A stretch of DNA of 64,000 nucleotides from Chalciporus piperatus. Taxonomy: Eukaryota > Basidiomycota > Agaricomycetes > Boletales > Boletaceae. Positions 10,792-22,214 of the stretch are shown here, in pieces. The notes beneath the pieces were generated by a model, which did no database searches, was not told the DNA's origin, and worked only from the letters and a program-made list of their open reading frames with translations. Location of the stretch: positions 124,001 to 188,000 of the forward strand of contig JBBPTG010000015.1 in the NCBI GenBank assembly GCA_038093975.1, given 5' to 3'. The position numbers were made by a program, and so were the translations under genes. The first letter of the stretch is position 1; each line of letters begins with the position of its first letter.

Positions 10792-11388
10792 ATGGCACCC
10801 AAACCCGCCTCAACTGGTGCCAAGGCACCCGCAGCCGCTACTGCCGCTAAGCAACCCGCCAAAACGACAGAGGGCGCAAAGGGGGCAAAGAAGACTGCCA
10901 AAACTGCAGTTCCGGCAGCTGGTGGTGAGGAGAAGAAAAAGAGGCGAAAGGCTAGAAAGGAGACGTATTCTTCTTATATTTACAAAGGTGCATACGTTCT
11001 ACTCGACACGTTATGTTTATTTGACCTCGGATCACTAGTTCTTAAGCAAGTACACCCTGACACCGGTATCTCCAACAAGGCGATGGCCATCTTGAACTCC
11101 TTTGTAAACGACATCTTTGAGCGTATCGCTACGGAAGCATCCAGTAGGTCACCGTTTGATTTGTCTTGGTCAAGGTTCACTCAAGCGACTCTCAGAGCTC
11201 GCCGCGTACTCCAAAAAGTCGACCATCTCCTCCCGCGAGATTCAGACTGCTGTGCGTCTGATCCTTCCGGGAGAGCTCGCCAAACACGCGATCTCAGAAG
11301 GCACCAAGTCAGTCACGAAGGTGAGGAGTTGTTTCTCTCTCGGTGCACGTTCCTCTGCTCACAGATACCCTAGTACTCTGCCAAGTAA
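10792..11388 (+). CDS. Histone H2B (pair 1)
   Basis: Four exons: 10792-10987, 11039-11143, 11196-11320 and 11374-11388, 146 residues. The N-tail is rich in Lys, Ala, Pro and Thr. The fold follows with [66 protein letters not shown] and [19 protein letters not shown]. The last exon encodes only YSAK and a stop. Intron positions and phases match the second H2B at 31437-32016; exons 2 and 3 are 105 and 125 nt in both. The protein pairs with H2A in the nucleosome. The longer, Ala-rich tail compared with the second copy suggests a diverged paralogue. Confidence 0.93.
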
Positions 11389-11794
11389 GGTGTAAAGAAT
11401 CGCCTAACCTCGTATCTGTATCGTTAGCTCTGTTTCTGGGTATTCCCTGTGTATTCAACCGCATGTACTGTTATACGTTAAGTTATGGATATATATTGGA
11501 GACTTCGAACTTCTTCAAATGAAACGGATGATTTCGAGCGTCTAACTTGTAACCCGAAGAGAACGTGAGTGAAATCTGCCTTGTACCTGCACCAGTGCTT
11601 CTGATCACTCAGTGATTTGTATCCCGGGCTGGTCGGCCCGACCTGTCAAGTCGACAGTGTGCTTATGATGGTTTTGTCTGATGTTTCCAGGTTTACCTTA
11701 TCTGAGCGTTCGGTGTCCCTTTTCCCCGGAACTCTTTATTTAGATCCAGTCAGGAAGCCCTATATAAGCCACAGGCGTCTGGTCGACTCAAGGC
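11389..11794. other. Intergenic, no supported gene
   Basis: This 406-bp gap separates H2B from the enolase-superfamily gene. It ends with a tatataag box at about 11760-11768, some 30 bp before the next ATG, which could be its core promoter. Confidence 0.5.
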
Positions 11795-13662
11795 ATGTCG
11801 CTTACAACCTCCGCTTCGAGTTTGATCTCGAAAATTGAGGCATGTACTCATCCTCTCTATGTGATCTTCGGCTGATGAAACGTGGATTTGGAAATAGTAT
11901 TTCCGCGTGCCTCCACGCTGGCTCTTTGTCCGCGTAGAAACTGCAGACGGGATCGTCGGATGGGGCGAAGCTACACTTGAGGGACACACAGAAGCCGTCG
12001 AAGGCGCCTTCGGTGATCTCGCTTCCCGCTTCGTAGGCTGGGACGCAGATGGCATCGAGGACATTTGGCAGGCTGCTTACAGAGCCCGATTCTATCGTGG
12101 AGGTCCGGTTTTGATGGTACGTACGATCTTCGCTTTTTATTCGCCATGTGTTTCAGTCTGACGGCAAGAATCTTCCAGTCTGCTCTCTCGGGCCTTGATA
12201 TTGCACTGTGGGATATCAAGGGGAAAAAGCTCGGTGTTCCAGTCTGGCAGCTTCTGGGCGGTAAAGTCCGCGATCGTCTACGTGTTTATGGTTGGATCGG
12301 TGGTGACCATCCCAGTGCTGTGCGCGAGGCTGCAGCCGAACGAAAGAAACAGGGATTTACCGCTGTCAAGATGAACGCGACCGGTTAGTCTTCAGGGTGC
12401 TCTCAAGCTCACGCACACCTGATTGATCGTATGAAATGTAGAGGCCGTTGCTTGGATCGACTCGCCAGAAGTTTTGAACTCGACTGTCGAACGCGTGAGA
12501 GAAGTCCGTTCCCTGGGTTTAGACGTCGGAGTCGACTTCCACGGACGCGTTCACAAAGGCATGGCTCGCCAACTCGCAGCCCTACTCGCAAAAGAGGGAG
12601 TCCTGTTCATCGAAGGCAAGTCCCGTCATCACACCATGCCCAAGGAAATCGCGCTAATTTTGGGGTGTTTGATGTGATATAGAACCTCTCCTCCCTACAT
12701 TCCCATCCGAGTTCGCTGACCTTGCGCGTTCTGTTCCGGTTCCTATTGCTACTGGCGAGCGGTTGTATTCGAGACACGATTTCAGGCCGTACTTTGAGGC
12801 AAGAGCGTTGGATATAGCTCAGCCTGACGTGAGTCTTTCTTTCGTGTCAGAGTGTGAAGATGACGAGTGATTCGTTCCGTTTTCATATATCGCCAACCTA
12901 CTTGTTCGATCTCTCCCAATTATCGCACCGCACCGGTTTTAGGTCTCTCATTGTGGTGGAATATCAGAACTCGTGCGCATCGCCTCCCTCGCGGAGACAT
13001 ACGATGTCGCTCTTGCCCCCCACTGTCCTTTGGGCCCGATCGCGCTTGCAGCATGTGTGGGAGTGGGCGTTGCCCGGGTGAACTGTGAGTATCATCAGGT
13101 CGATCACCGGACTTGCTAACACATTGTCCGGTTGCAGTCTTCATCCAAGAGATGAGTTGGCAGGTAAGACCGTGTTCCCACGTGAATTCGCTGCAATGCC
13201 ATCTAATCCAACCCGCATCAGATCCACTACAACAGCGAAGACGCAGATCTCTACACGTATCTTGAAGACCCGAGTGTCTTTGCCGTTCAGGACGGATACA
13301 TCTTGGCACCGAGCGGTAAGTGCTGATTGATGCCAATGAGTTAGGCACCTCTGACGATCCTTCATTCTATCATTCTTATCATATCTCGCCCCCTCGACAT
13401 CCGTGACTGCCGTGCCTCTGTTATGACACGCCACATAACCTCCGACTCGCTGCTACATTCCCTCCGACGCTCTTAAATTCCGCTCGACGGCACGATGTGT
13501 AAAACGCACACTGCCCCGTTGACCAACCTAGGTCCTGGTCTCGGCATCACTATCAACGAGAAACTCGTCAGAGAGCGTTCAGAGATGCACACCAAGAGTG
13601 GTGAGCCGGCGTGGAGAAATCCTCAATGGAGGGGTGAGGATGGCAGCTTGAGAGAGTGGTGA
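11795..13662 (+). CDS. Galactonate dehydratase-like enolase-superfamily enzyme
   Basis: Nine exons: 11795-11839, 11898-12116, 12179-12383, 12442-12615, 12683-12828, 12943-13084, 13138-13163, 13222-13315 and 13532-13662, 393 residues. Two introns appear to have GC donors (11840 and 12616). Active-site features of the mandelate-racemase/DgoD group are in order: [14 protein letters not shown] in the capping domain, metal ligands Asp188 (DFHGR), Glu214 (FIEEP) and Glu240 (TGER), then SHCGG and catalytic His290 (APHCPLGP). The ending [14 protein letters not shown] is typical of D-galactonate dehydratases, which convert galactonate to 2-keto-3-deoxygalactonate. The exact sugar-acid substrate cannot be read from sequence. 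The last intron (216 nt) is unusually long here. Confidence 0.85.
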
Positions 13663-14590
13663 AGCGAATATGGGGAAAAGGAATACGGCCATGTCGTGTT
13701 CAAGATAACCTAGGAGGTACGGTGGTGTGTATCCGGTTCACTACTGCTACTCCCAGAACATGGCAAAGTTATCATTGGTTGGGACAATGACACCCGAGTT
13801 TTCAGTGAAGAAGTTGCATCGTGCTGTGCAGCCTGAGCACACCCTTGGCAATGCAGCACACCGTGATCCCAATGAAGCTTCCCGACCGCTGACATTGACC
13901 CGTTCTCGACTAACACTGTAGATTTTCACTCATTCCGATTCATACCCTACCCATGTAAGTACCACTCACAACATCGTCCACGGACTCGGCATTGGACATT
14001 GCATAGATCTAGTCTGAAGCACCGGCAAAGCAAATGCGTCCGAGCCAGAGTCATTTGAACGCCTTTGATCCCAATGGTGGCGAAATGACCGAGTTACTCG
14101 CACTGCTATGTAGTTGCGATGCCCCAAGGGAGCAACCAGCATATGGTTCGGTTGAATGGAGTGACAAGAGTACAAAGACGTCCAGGATCACCAGAATGAC
14201 AATGCCTTCAGGAGCCTGAGAAACGGAATGACTCGCACACAATGATAAAAAAGGTAGATGATTGCACGTATTTTGGCCATACTCACGATCGGGGGTTGAT
14301 CGATATCGGGGGCATATGTTTTTTCTCTCGGATTCAGGACATCCCATAAAACGACCAATTTTATACCACCCCGTTCTCCCCTGCGAAGCTGTATTCACAC
14401 CTAGATAACGAGAACCACTTGGGAATACTTTTTCGGCTGATTGATACCCAGCATACCCAGGTCCCAGCCGTTGGAGATCGGTTGCCTATCACGAGGATTC
14501 AAAACTAGAGTTCGTTCACAGTCGAAAAGACTATAAACACTCACCATTTTGTTGGGTTATACTGCCAAACGGTCATTCCAACCCCCCACC
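13663..14590. other. Intergenic, no supported gene
   Basis: This 928-bp gap has no frame with recognisable motifs or splice signals on either strand. It must contain the promoter of the F-box gene at 14591. Confidence 0.5.
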
Positions 14591-16087
14591 ATGACAATCG
14601 TACTCACTCAGCCTCCCACGTATCTTCGCCGCTCTCCACCCACTTGTGTCGCACTCGGTTCGCGTTGTGCACATGTCAAAACATCATCGTCGGCCTTCAC
14701 TGCCACCACATGTAGATCGGGGCCCCTTCCATCCCTTCCGGCCGAACTCCATCTCGAGATTATCGACGCCATTGCCAGTCGCATACCCAGTACGCCCAAC
14801 CATGATCAACCGTATGATCCCGCGGACCTGGCCAGCCTCTGTGCCTGTTCGCTGGTATGCAAACTCTGGTTGAACACAGCGAGGGCCGGCGTATGGGCCG
14901 GCGTACGGTTAAGCGGCCGGAAGAAAAGCATAGCATTTATCAAATTGTTGACCGCATACTCGCGTGACCCGGACGACGACCGAGCGACGTTGGGCATGCC
15001 AAATTTTGGCATTCAGGTCGCTCGTCTGTCGGTCAGAGAGACGCGAGGAAATGCTTGGGACCCAAAATGGCTCGACGATGCTCTCCCCCATCTCGCAGCG
15101 CACCTCCCTCGCGTGCAGACTCTCGAAATGGAACGGGTCACTTGGGAGTACCTCTCCTCTCGATCTCGCGTAGCTTGTCTCAAGGCTTTCAAGCACGTGA
15201 AAAGCCTGACCCTCCGTGGATTCATGTTCCACGCCTCAAGGGATATGTACGGCTTCCTCGGGGAGTTTGGTGAGTTGGAGGCGCTCACGTTGGACAGGGT
15301 GCATTGCACCAAGAAGAACACACTGAAATGGTTCCTTAATTCGGCGGTGGATGGGGAGAGGGCTGTTAACCCGCCCTCGAGGAGGTTGAAAGAAGTTGGA
15401 TTGAGGGGCGTGCAAATGGAAACCATATTGGAGTGGATGATGGCGGGTGCTGGGTATGAGGGGGCGTCAGGAAGGTCTGGACCGGGGATCCAAAGCATTA
15501 GAATGGGGGGTGTGGGCATTTCGGATGCGAAAATTGTCGGCAGGTTTTTGAGAGGGGCGGGCGGGAGTCTGAGGAAGATCAATATCGGGTTCGAGACCGA
15601 TTTTTTCGAAAGGGGACGTGAGTATCATGCTGAGCAGCTGTAGCATTCGATTGACCACGAAGCTTATACAGATGAGTTGGTGCGGGAGATTGAACTCGCA
15701 GAAAACACGAACCTTGAGGAGATCCATATATTTGGCCTCGTGGTTCCTTCTCCTTCTCCCGTTGACCCCTTCGAACAAGGGCCCGCACTTCAGCAGAGAG
15801 TTCTTGAGCCTCTTACATCGCTCCTGTCGCAAATCCGGTCGCGGATGCGCGTCCTCTCACTTGCCTTGTATCCTGCCGACCTTCGCGCGATATCCGCGAT
15901 AGATTTCGAAGAACTTGCTGAAGTGTTTGAGAAGCGCGTCTGGTCTTGTTTAGATGAAGTGCGAGTGGTCATTTCGAATAAAGGGGAGTATGGATTGGGA
16001 GAAGTAGTCACGGAACGGTTGACCCGATTGAACGAGAGGGGTGTACTGAGGGTTAACGTTGGTTTCGACGAACGAGAGATTCTTTGA
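14591..16087 (+). CDS. F-box-like protein with LRR-like C-terminal region
   Basis: Two exons, 14591-15617 and 15672-16087, with a GTGAGT...ACAG intron, 480 residues. ATG 14591 (MTIVLTQPP) is the first Met in frame. Residues about 42-110 look like an F-box: LPSLPAELHLEIIDAI, then LCACSLVCKLWLNTAR. The rest has spaced leucines and motifs such as LEALTLDRVHC and LKSLTLRG-type segments, similar to the repeats of fungal F-box/LRR proteins. Such proteins bind Skp1 through the F-box and recruit substrates to SCF ubiquitin ligases. Agaricomycete genomes carry large, fast-evolving families of these, so the target is unknown. Confidence 0.75.
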
Positions 16088-16462
16088 CGTGGAAAGATAA
16101 TCTTTGATGCTCCGTATACCTGTAGACATTAGATATTTGCCCTGTACTTCGCGGTTATCATAATACTATTTAGATGGTCTTGTATCAGCCTGAGCGAGAG
16201 CTCGGAGATAGCAACTTCTGCCATTACATAGTGCAAGACTAACGTACTATACCTGGAATGCGCTGCTGAGCTTCACTTTGAATGGAATCGTCAGCGACGT
16301 ACCTGTACATATCCTACGTCGACCCTTCCGCTCGTCGTTTGGAAAGTTAGTACTTACTAGTAGTAGTGGACTAGTAAAGGACTAGGAGGCCTGCGAATTC
16401 CCACGTCCTTCTCGACACTCAAATCAAACCGCCACCATTTGGGTTTACTCAGTTCCACAACC
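16088..16462. other. Intergenic, no supported gene
   Basis: This 375-bp gap holds the 3' flank of the F-box gene and the promoter of the SRRM1-like gene. A short actagtagtagt stretch at about 16359-16370 resembles one at about 50009-50021 upstream of PRI1. Confidence 0.45.
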
Positions 16463-18268
16463 ATGGCAGATGCAGGTGCGTACAGACATACATCGAGCCC
16501 AGTTTGAGCGCTGATGTTGGCTGGTTTGATTTCAGGTTTCTTCAAGGGCACGTCCGCCGACCAGGACAGGCGTTTCTCTGACAAGGAAGTCAAGCTTCTC
16601 AAGTCGATGAAGTTCCCTCCAGAATTCGACAAAAAAGTTCGTTGCACTTCACGCTTGAAGCATCAGTCATTGCTCATATCTTCCTCGACCCAGGTTGACA
16701 TAAAGAAAGTAAATTTACAGGTCATTAAACCATGGATTGCCAAAAAGGTCACAGAACTCGTCGGTTTTGAAGACGAGGTGGTCGTCGAGTATGCGATGGG
16801 CCTCCTCGAGGATGCAAATCACACCGTGAGCGCTATCATTTTTTCCGGGCGATGTATGCTAGTCGACCTAACGCAATCTGTACGCACAGACCCCCGACCC
16901 GAAAAAAATGCAAATCAACCTGACTGGTTTCCTTACCTCATCCACCCCTGCATTCATGACGGCACTGTGGAATCTTCTGCTCGAGGCACAGGATTCACCC
17001 GCTGGTGTACCCAAGACGTTCGTGGAAGAAAAGAAAGAAGAGATACGTAAAGCTCGGGAAAGCGACCAGCGAGCCTTTGGTGAAAGAGATCGAAGAAGTA
17101 GGTTGGACGAAATCAGAGAAAACGAAAGAGCAGAGCGTGGAGAGCGCGGTGGAAGAGGTAGGGGTCGGGGCAGGGGCCGTGGTCGGGGTGGCTTTGAAGG
17201 CGGTGGCAGGGGGAGAGATAATGGGTGGGGTGGACGCGGTGGTGGGGTAAGGTTATCTCATATTTTTATGTCAAGTCCTTCAATAATTCTCCCTCTCAGC
17301 GCTCGGGACGTCGGTTCTCCTCTCGATCGCCACCACCACGTCGCCGTCGTTCCCCATCTGGCTCACAATTTGATGCGCGTAGTTCTCGCTCACCGCCGCC
17401 TTCACACCGTCGTTCACGTACACCCCCAGGCAGGAGAACCTCGCGTTCGCCTCCAAAGTATAGTCCACCTCCGGGCCGTCGCTCTCGATCACGCACTCCT
17501 CCCACCCGTTCAAGGCGTCGTGACAGTCGTTCCATAACGCCTTCTCCTCGCAGACGCCATCGCTCTCCTTCTATCACCCCTCCGGGAGGTGCCACCCGCT
17601 CCCGTTCTCCTCCACCCAATCGAAGACGAAGACGATCGCCTACTCTTTCTCGGTCTCCCCCAAGAAAACTCAGTGGTGGAAAGGACAGAGGACGTGATAG
17701 CAGGAGCCCACCAGCGCGCAGACGCCGCTACTCCCGCTCGCCAACACCACCTTCCAGTCGTTCACGGTCACCGCCACGCTATGGTCGCCGACGAAGTCCG
17801 AGCCCAAGAAGTGGTCGTAAGGGCGGGCGTGGTAGCCCGTCTCGTTCTCGCACACCTCCACCTCGGCGTCGCGATTCCAAGGAACGTGATAGAAATGCTG
17901 ATGAGATCCGCCGCGTGAGGCGAAGTCCGTCTCCTGCAACAATGGACGTTGACAAATCAGATACTCGATACAGAACTCTGGATTCGGATCTCCCCCAGAA
18001 CTCTCGGGGTGAATTGAAGATCAAAGGCCAAGCTCGTAAGTCTAAACGGGATGATGGGAAGATGGTTAGTGATCCCACCGTGTCTAGAAATTGGGAACTA
18101 AACACAACTTTCGTGGGATAGGGGAACGGCGGCAGGGACGATGATGACAGTGCGAAATATGAACTTGAAAAACGTGAGAACGAGTTGAAGGAGCGGGCTC
18201 TTAGGAACAAAGTGATCAGAACACGAAAGGGTAGTGGAGGTCCAGCCACTGGCACGAGCTCAGGTTGA
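16463..18268 (+). CDS. SRRM1-like splicing coactivator, PWI plus RGG and RS domains
   Basis: Six exons: 16463-16475, 16536-16636, 16694-16825, 16890-17246, 17300-18064 and 18122-18268, 504 residues. The first exon encodes only MADA. The PWI domain is unmistakable (FFKGTSADQDRRFSDK, FPPEFDKKVD, VIKPWIAKKVTELVGFEDE, INLTGFLTS). After a charged helix (ERDRRSRLDEIRENERAE) comes an RGG/RG box of about 35 residues. A long Arg-Ser/Arg-Pro-Ser domain follows (exon 5), and the protein ends in a coiled, charged tail. SRm160/SRRM1 binds RNA and bridges SR proteins within spliceosomal and exon-junction complexes in the nucleus. The RG box between PWI and RS regions is not something I associate with animal SRRM1. 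Confidence 0.88.
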
Positions 18269-19333
18269 GTCACCTGCATGCTGCTGTGACTGGTATTTTT
18301 TTCACGTTTTCGACCCCGCCTCATCGCCGCTGATGGTTTTGTATCCCTTTTTCTCTTCTTCTCGAGGTCACCGGGACCAGTTGGAAGGACAATACTCTTC
18401 TCTCCTGGCTGGCGAGTACTCTAATGTGTTTCGTGTCTTTCTCGACTATTGTTCACTCAAGCGTATATGTCATTTAGCTGCTCCAATGACTTTACCCATT
18501 CCTTCCCAGTGCTTGTCGATACTACTGACTCGTCAATAAACCATATTTTATGACAAACAATGGTCTTAAAGAACGTTGTATTCCTTCCTTTGACTGACGT
18601 TCTTCAGTTACAGAAGTGTCCGACTACAGGAAGCATGGGTTTCGCCATGTACCGAGCGAAGCCGTACGTTTGTAAGATGACGCCGTTTACCAAAACGCGC
18701 GCTCCGTGCTTGAAGCTTCGATATGTGCGTTCGTTGATGACTTGTAACAACAGAACTGACTGCTGTGCACGTTGAACTGGCATCCTCTACGACCCTAGTT
18801 TGCAGATGTCGCATGCATCCCAAGGAGTCGCTTGACCTAGCTTACTGCTCACCGAACCATCTTGTCCTAACCGGATCAATGACCCACCTGGGATAGAGCC
18901 CCGTCTTTCAATCCTTCTCTTCGTCCTTACGTCACGGTCTTTGTTTCGCGCACGTGTTGTGGGAAGACGATCCGAGAATGAAGCATCATTGCTTGTTTTG
19001 CACATCCCGAGGAGCAATTCGCAATATATCGGATCATCACCGGTTGCTTGCACCCTAACAATGTTTGGTTCGGGAGGGCCCCAGTGCCTTGTGCGGTCAG
19101 AAAGCTCTTGCCGGTTCTGCTTCGTGTCCGAAGGAATGATATTTATCCAAGGTTGCTCCCGTTGAACAACTGGACTTTGCGCGTCGATGCCGTCAAGTCC
19201 TCGGTATATCTGGTCAGTTGACAAGCACACTTTTCCGCTGCCAAGATATCTTCCTTGTGAAAGAACTTTCGAGGGGAATAGAAGAAGAGGAGTGCAACTG
19301 TCTTCGCAAACCCTTCGCTTTTCTACCAGGAAT
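18269..19333. other. Intergenic, no convincing gene
   Basis: This stretch of about 1.07 kb lies downstream of the SRRM1-like gene. One minus-strand frame (19389-18787, about 200 codons) is longer than expected by chance, but it has no recognisable motif and overlaps the start of the AA9 relic on the other strand. I leave it uncalled. Confidence 0.4.
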
Positions 19334-20226
19334 TTGAAAACATTACTGTCTCTGGCCAGTGCTGCTTCTCGTGGCATCTGTCGCTGCATATGCGACTTTT
19401 CAAGACCTTTGGATCAACGGCGTCGATTACTCCCAGTCATGCGTTCGCCTTCCTCAGAGTAACTCGCCTGTCGCGGATGTTACCTCCACTGCAGGTGTCT
19501 ATTCATCAGCGGATAGTGACTTGTCTGAGTATCCCCATTGCTCCTAGGACCTGGCATGCAATGTCGATCCAAGCTCGAGCCCAAACAAATGCCCAGTCAA
19601 GCGTAAGTTCACTGTTCTGCATGAACGGACTACACTCAGTGCCCCCTTACAGCTGGGAACCGCGTGACATTGGACGTGCACCAACAGCCCGGTGATCGCT
19701 TATGCGCAAATCAAGCTATCGGTGGAAACCACTCTGCGCCCATAAATGTGCGTTCTTATCGCTCCCTTCGAAGCTTTCAAAAGTCTCACTCCGTCATTAT
19801 GTGTAGGTCTGTCTACATGGCGAAGGTATCAAAGCTGTCGGCTCATCTGCTGCGTTGTTCAAGGGTCCAAAATGGGGGTACGGAGGAATTGGTTGTCGGA
19901 GGGAAGCGTCATTGGGTCGACTTGCTGACGTTCACGGTCCCCGCTAAGATCGCTCCAGGCGATTGCCTTCTTCGTGCTGAAGTCATCGGTATGTGCTCCA
20001 GCAAATATAATGCCAGAAGCTCCATGATTGAATTACGTTCCCGTTAGCACTCCATGTCGCCAGCACTGTAGGCGGCGCTCAGTAAGTTGCCTAATCTACG
20101 CTTGCCACGTCCAAGCAATCCGTGAATTCAGGTTCTACATGTCCTGCTACCAACCTACCAACGGTTTCGATCCCAGGTGCGTATAATGCGATGACCCGGG
20201 TATTCTCATCGATATATACACACAGC
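19334..20226 (+). pseudogene. Decayed AA9 lytic polysaccharide monooxygenase
   Basis: AA9 landmarks appear in order: a signal-peptide-like segment, ATFQDLWINGVDYSQSCVRL, NKCPVK, VTLDVHQQPGDRLCANQ with AIGGNH, FTVPAKIAPGDCLLRAEVI, ALHVASTVGGAQFYMSCYQ, VSIPGAYNA and DPGILIDIY. Damage is extensive. The expected start codon reads TTG at 19334. The signal peptide changes frame near 19357-19366. The mature N-terminal residue, which must be His for the copper brace, is Tyr (TAT at about 19387). The frame changes again after acceptor 19807 and twice between about 20140 and 20200. The second copper His (GGNH) and the Tyr in QFYM remain. AA9 enzymes cleave cellulose oxidatively outside the cell; this copy cannot make an active one. 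Confidence 0.85.
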
Positions 20227-20359
20227 GGGGACGACGTGACGCGGATCCATTGGTTCAAGTTGATCAAAGTTGACGACTTTGTTTGGATATGTACCCACCA
20301 TGCGTGCAGTCTATTTCCAGTGTACTATCTACCAAGCGCGAAAATCCATTGCAAGACAA

Positions 20360-21686
20360 CTATCGATCAATAAGCGAAAGATTTTCAAGGGTATCCCCAA
20401 GGTCTCCGATGTCAAAGTCGCCAATTCTCTCCTCGCTATCAGTTGACTCGGACTCTATGTTGACCAATTTGCTGGCTTTCCCTCGCCAACGGCTTACTTT
20501 GTGACGTAGAAGTACCTCGATGTCATCAACACTTTTGCACGCGTTTAGAGCAAGTCGAAATTTAGAATACCAAGGGCGGCGAGCACTGCTTCAGCCATCA
20601 ATCTTGGGCCGATCAAACTGGGAGTTGGTTGCCCATACATACCATTGAAACTCGATGATGTATCGCACATGAGCCTGAACTGTCCTGAGTGTTGCTACGT
20701 CGGATAATAGCTTGCAAACGTCAAGATATTCCAGGGAGATGAGCACCGGGTCCCGGAGCTCGTCACCTGCAAAAATGCTGCGTTTTAATTGCTCTCAATG
20801 CGCGTTCTGCAGTCCGGCTAACTGATATACAGACCAAGGGTTTCCCAGCAACGTTTCCCCCACCATTGCTCCGTCCGCATGGGTATATGCTGTGTTTTTC
20901 TGTATATCTGAAAAGGTACGAACATTTCCGTTGCTTATCACCGGGATCGTCAGAGTCGATTTCAATTCTCGTATGGCATCGAGATCCGCGGCTCCCTGTC
21001 TTCGACGCTTGGCAGAAACATGCCTTGCGTGCAATGTTACCCAAGATGCACCCGCGTGCTCGAGAAGACAACCAAAATCCTTTGTGTTTGCAGAAGGGCA
21101 AAGCCGTATCTTCGCCGATGATGGAACGACGAGAGAATGGGCCATTGAGGAGACTTTTATTTAAAGAAGATTAAAACTGAGTCTTCGCCGGTGGGAACGA
21201 AGCACCTATGGAATCCACCAATGGCCAGTCTTTTTTAGTGAGAAGATACCCTCCATAGTGGCCTTCTTTTGCATGCTCTTGAGGGCATCCGAGATTCAAG
21301 TCTGAGAAGCTTTGAAAACAGAACGAAACTACGAAGGGATTCTGCGGCTCACCGACACCATCACAATACGTCTGCACTCGCCTTGCTGCATTCACAACTA
21401 TTTCAGGGTCGTTACCACAGAGCTGTACGACCACGGGACGCGTACAGGTCTCCCGGTCGAGGTGTGTTGATTGAAGATCACGAAGATGAAACTCGAGATA
21501 GTCTAGGTCGTTCAGGAGTCTGTGTGGATCGAGCATCTGAGTGTATGTCGACGTTGCTCCATATCGCCTAGTGAGCAAGCGAAACGGGGCGTCACTTTGA
21601 TTGACCATTGGTGCTGAGATATAAGTCAAGTCAGGGATCATGGCCTCTGCTCGTCGTGGTCTCCAGGTGGTGACCGTCTTGGTCAT
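20360..21686 (-). CDS. DUS4: tRNA-dihydrouridine synthase, Dus4-like
   Basis: Five exons on the minus strand: 21686-21353, 21301-21206, 21153-20835, 20777-20643 and 20588-20360, giving 370 residues, normal for Dus4. The TIM-barrel FMN enzyme shows YISAPMVNQSDAPFR at the N-terminus, VVQLCGNDPE, the catalytic-cysteine motif DLNLGCPQ (Cys at about residue 117), KIRLCPS, GASWVTLHARH, IPVISNGNV and DGAMVGETLLGNP. The C-terminal helical part (VRYIIEFQ, RRPWYSKFRLAL) is also typical. Dus4 reduces uridine 20a/20b in the D-loop of cytosolic tRNAs using NADPH. The first ATG in frame is 21686, and a second at 21641 begins MIPDLTYISAP, closer to family starts. The 3' end faces the AA9 relic. Confidence 0.88.
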
Positions 21687-22214
21687 TCGGACAGCCAACG
21701 CCGAACCACATAAAACCGGCGAGCAATCTGTTGAATCCTCACTCGGAGTCGTACCCCTCACTCGTACTACTTACGCCGCCAGCAAAAGCATCGAGCAACC
21801 GGTGAGCATATGAAAGAACATCTTGTAGCATTGAACTATGTTGTGACAGTGCCTCAGCCTGATCGCTTCTTCCCATTGGCTCATCAGATTCACGTTGAGT
21901 GTGAATGTTGTGAGCCTGTCCCTGAGGCCTGAGGGGCTTGAAGCTTGAAGGTCCAGGTCACATCATGGACACCAGCATTTCTCCCACTGGGTCCGAGTCA
22001 TGGGGGGCGTAATGGCAAGTGGGTATTGCAAACCCACTGAGACACCAGCATCTCTCCCACTGGGTCCGAGCTCGCGACCCCATGATAGTACGTACCACAT
22101 GTGCTCTTGCGCCCTACTTACCCACCGCGTAGCATTGATGGGCCGGATTCGGTGGTACTTAAGCCTGGGTCCCACCTTGATATATGGAAGCTGCGTTGCC
22201 AAAGCCCGCCTCAA
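21687..22214. other. Divergent intergenic region with 30-bp direct repeat
   Basis: This 528-bp region lies between the DUS4 start and the GH76-like gene. It contains two copies of a 30-bp sequence listed separately. No gene is visible. Confidence 0.5.
21968..22070. repeat. 30-bp direct repeat, two copies
   Basis: The 30-bp sequence at 21968-21997 recurs at 22041-22070 with one mismatch (position 12, T versus C). The unit contains gacaccagcat and ctcccactgggtccgag. The starts are 73 bp apart. A tcatgggg ... ccccatga inverted pair flanks the second copy. This may be a local duplication upstream of the GH76-like gene; a regulatory role is speculative. Confidence 0.7.

Noticed and set aside
18787..19389. 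200-codon open frame on the minus strand
   Set aside because: Long for chance, but no domain, no signal peptide and it overlaps the AA9 relic's start on the opposite strand. No splicing extends it.
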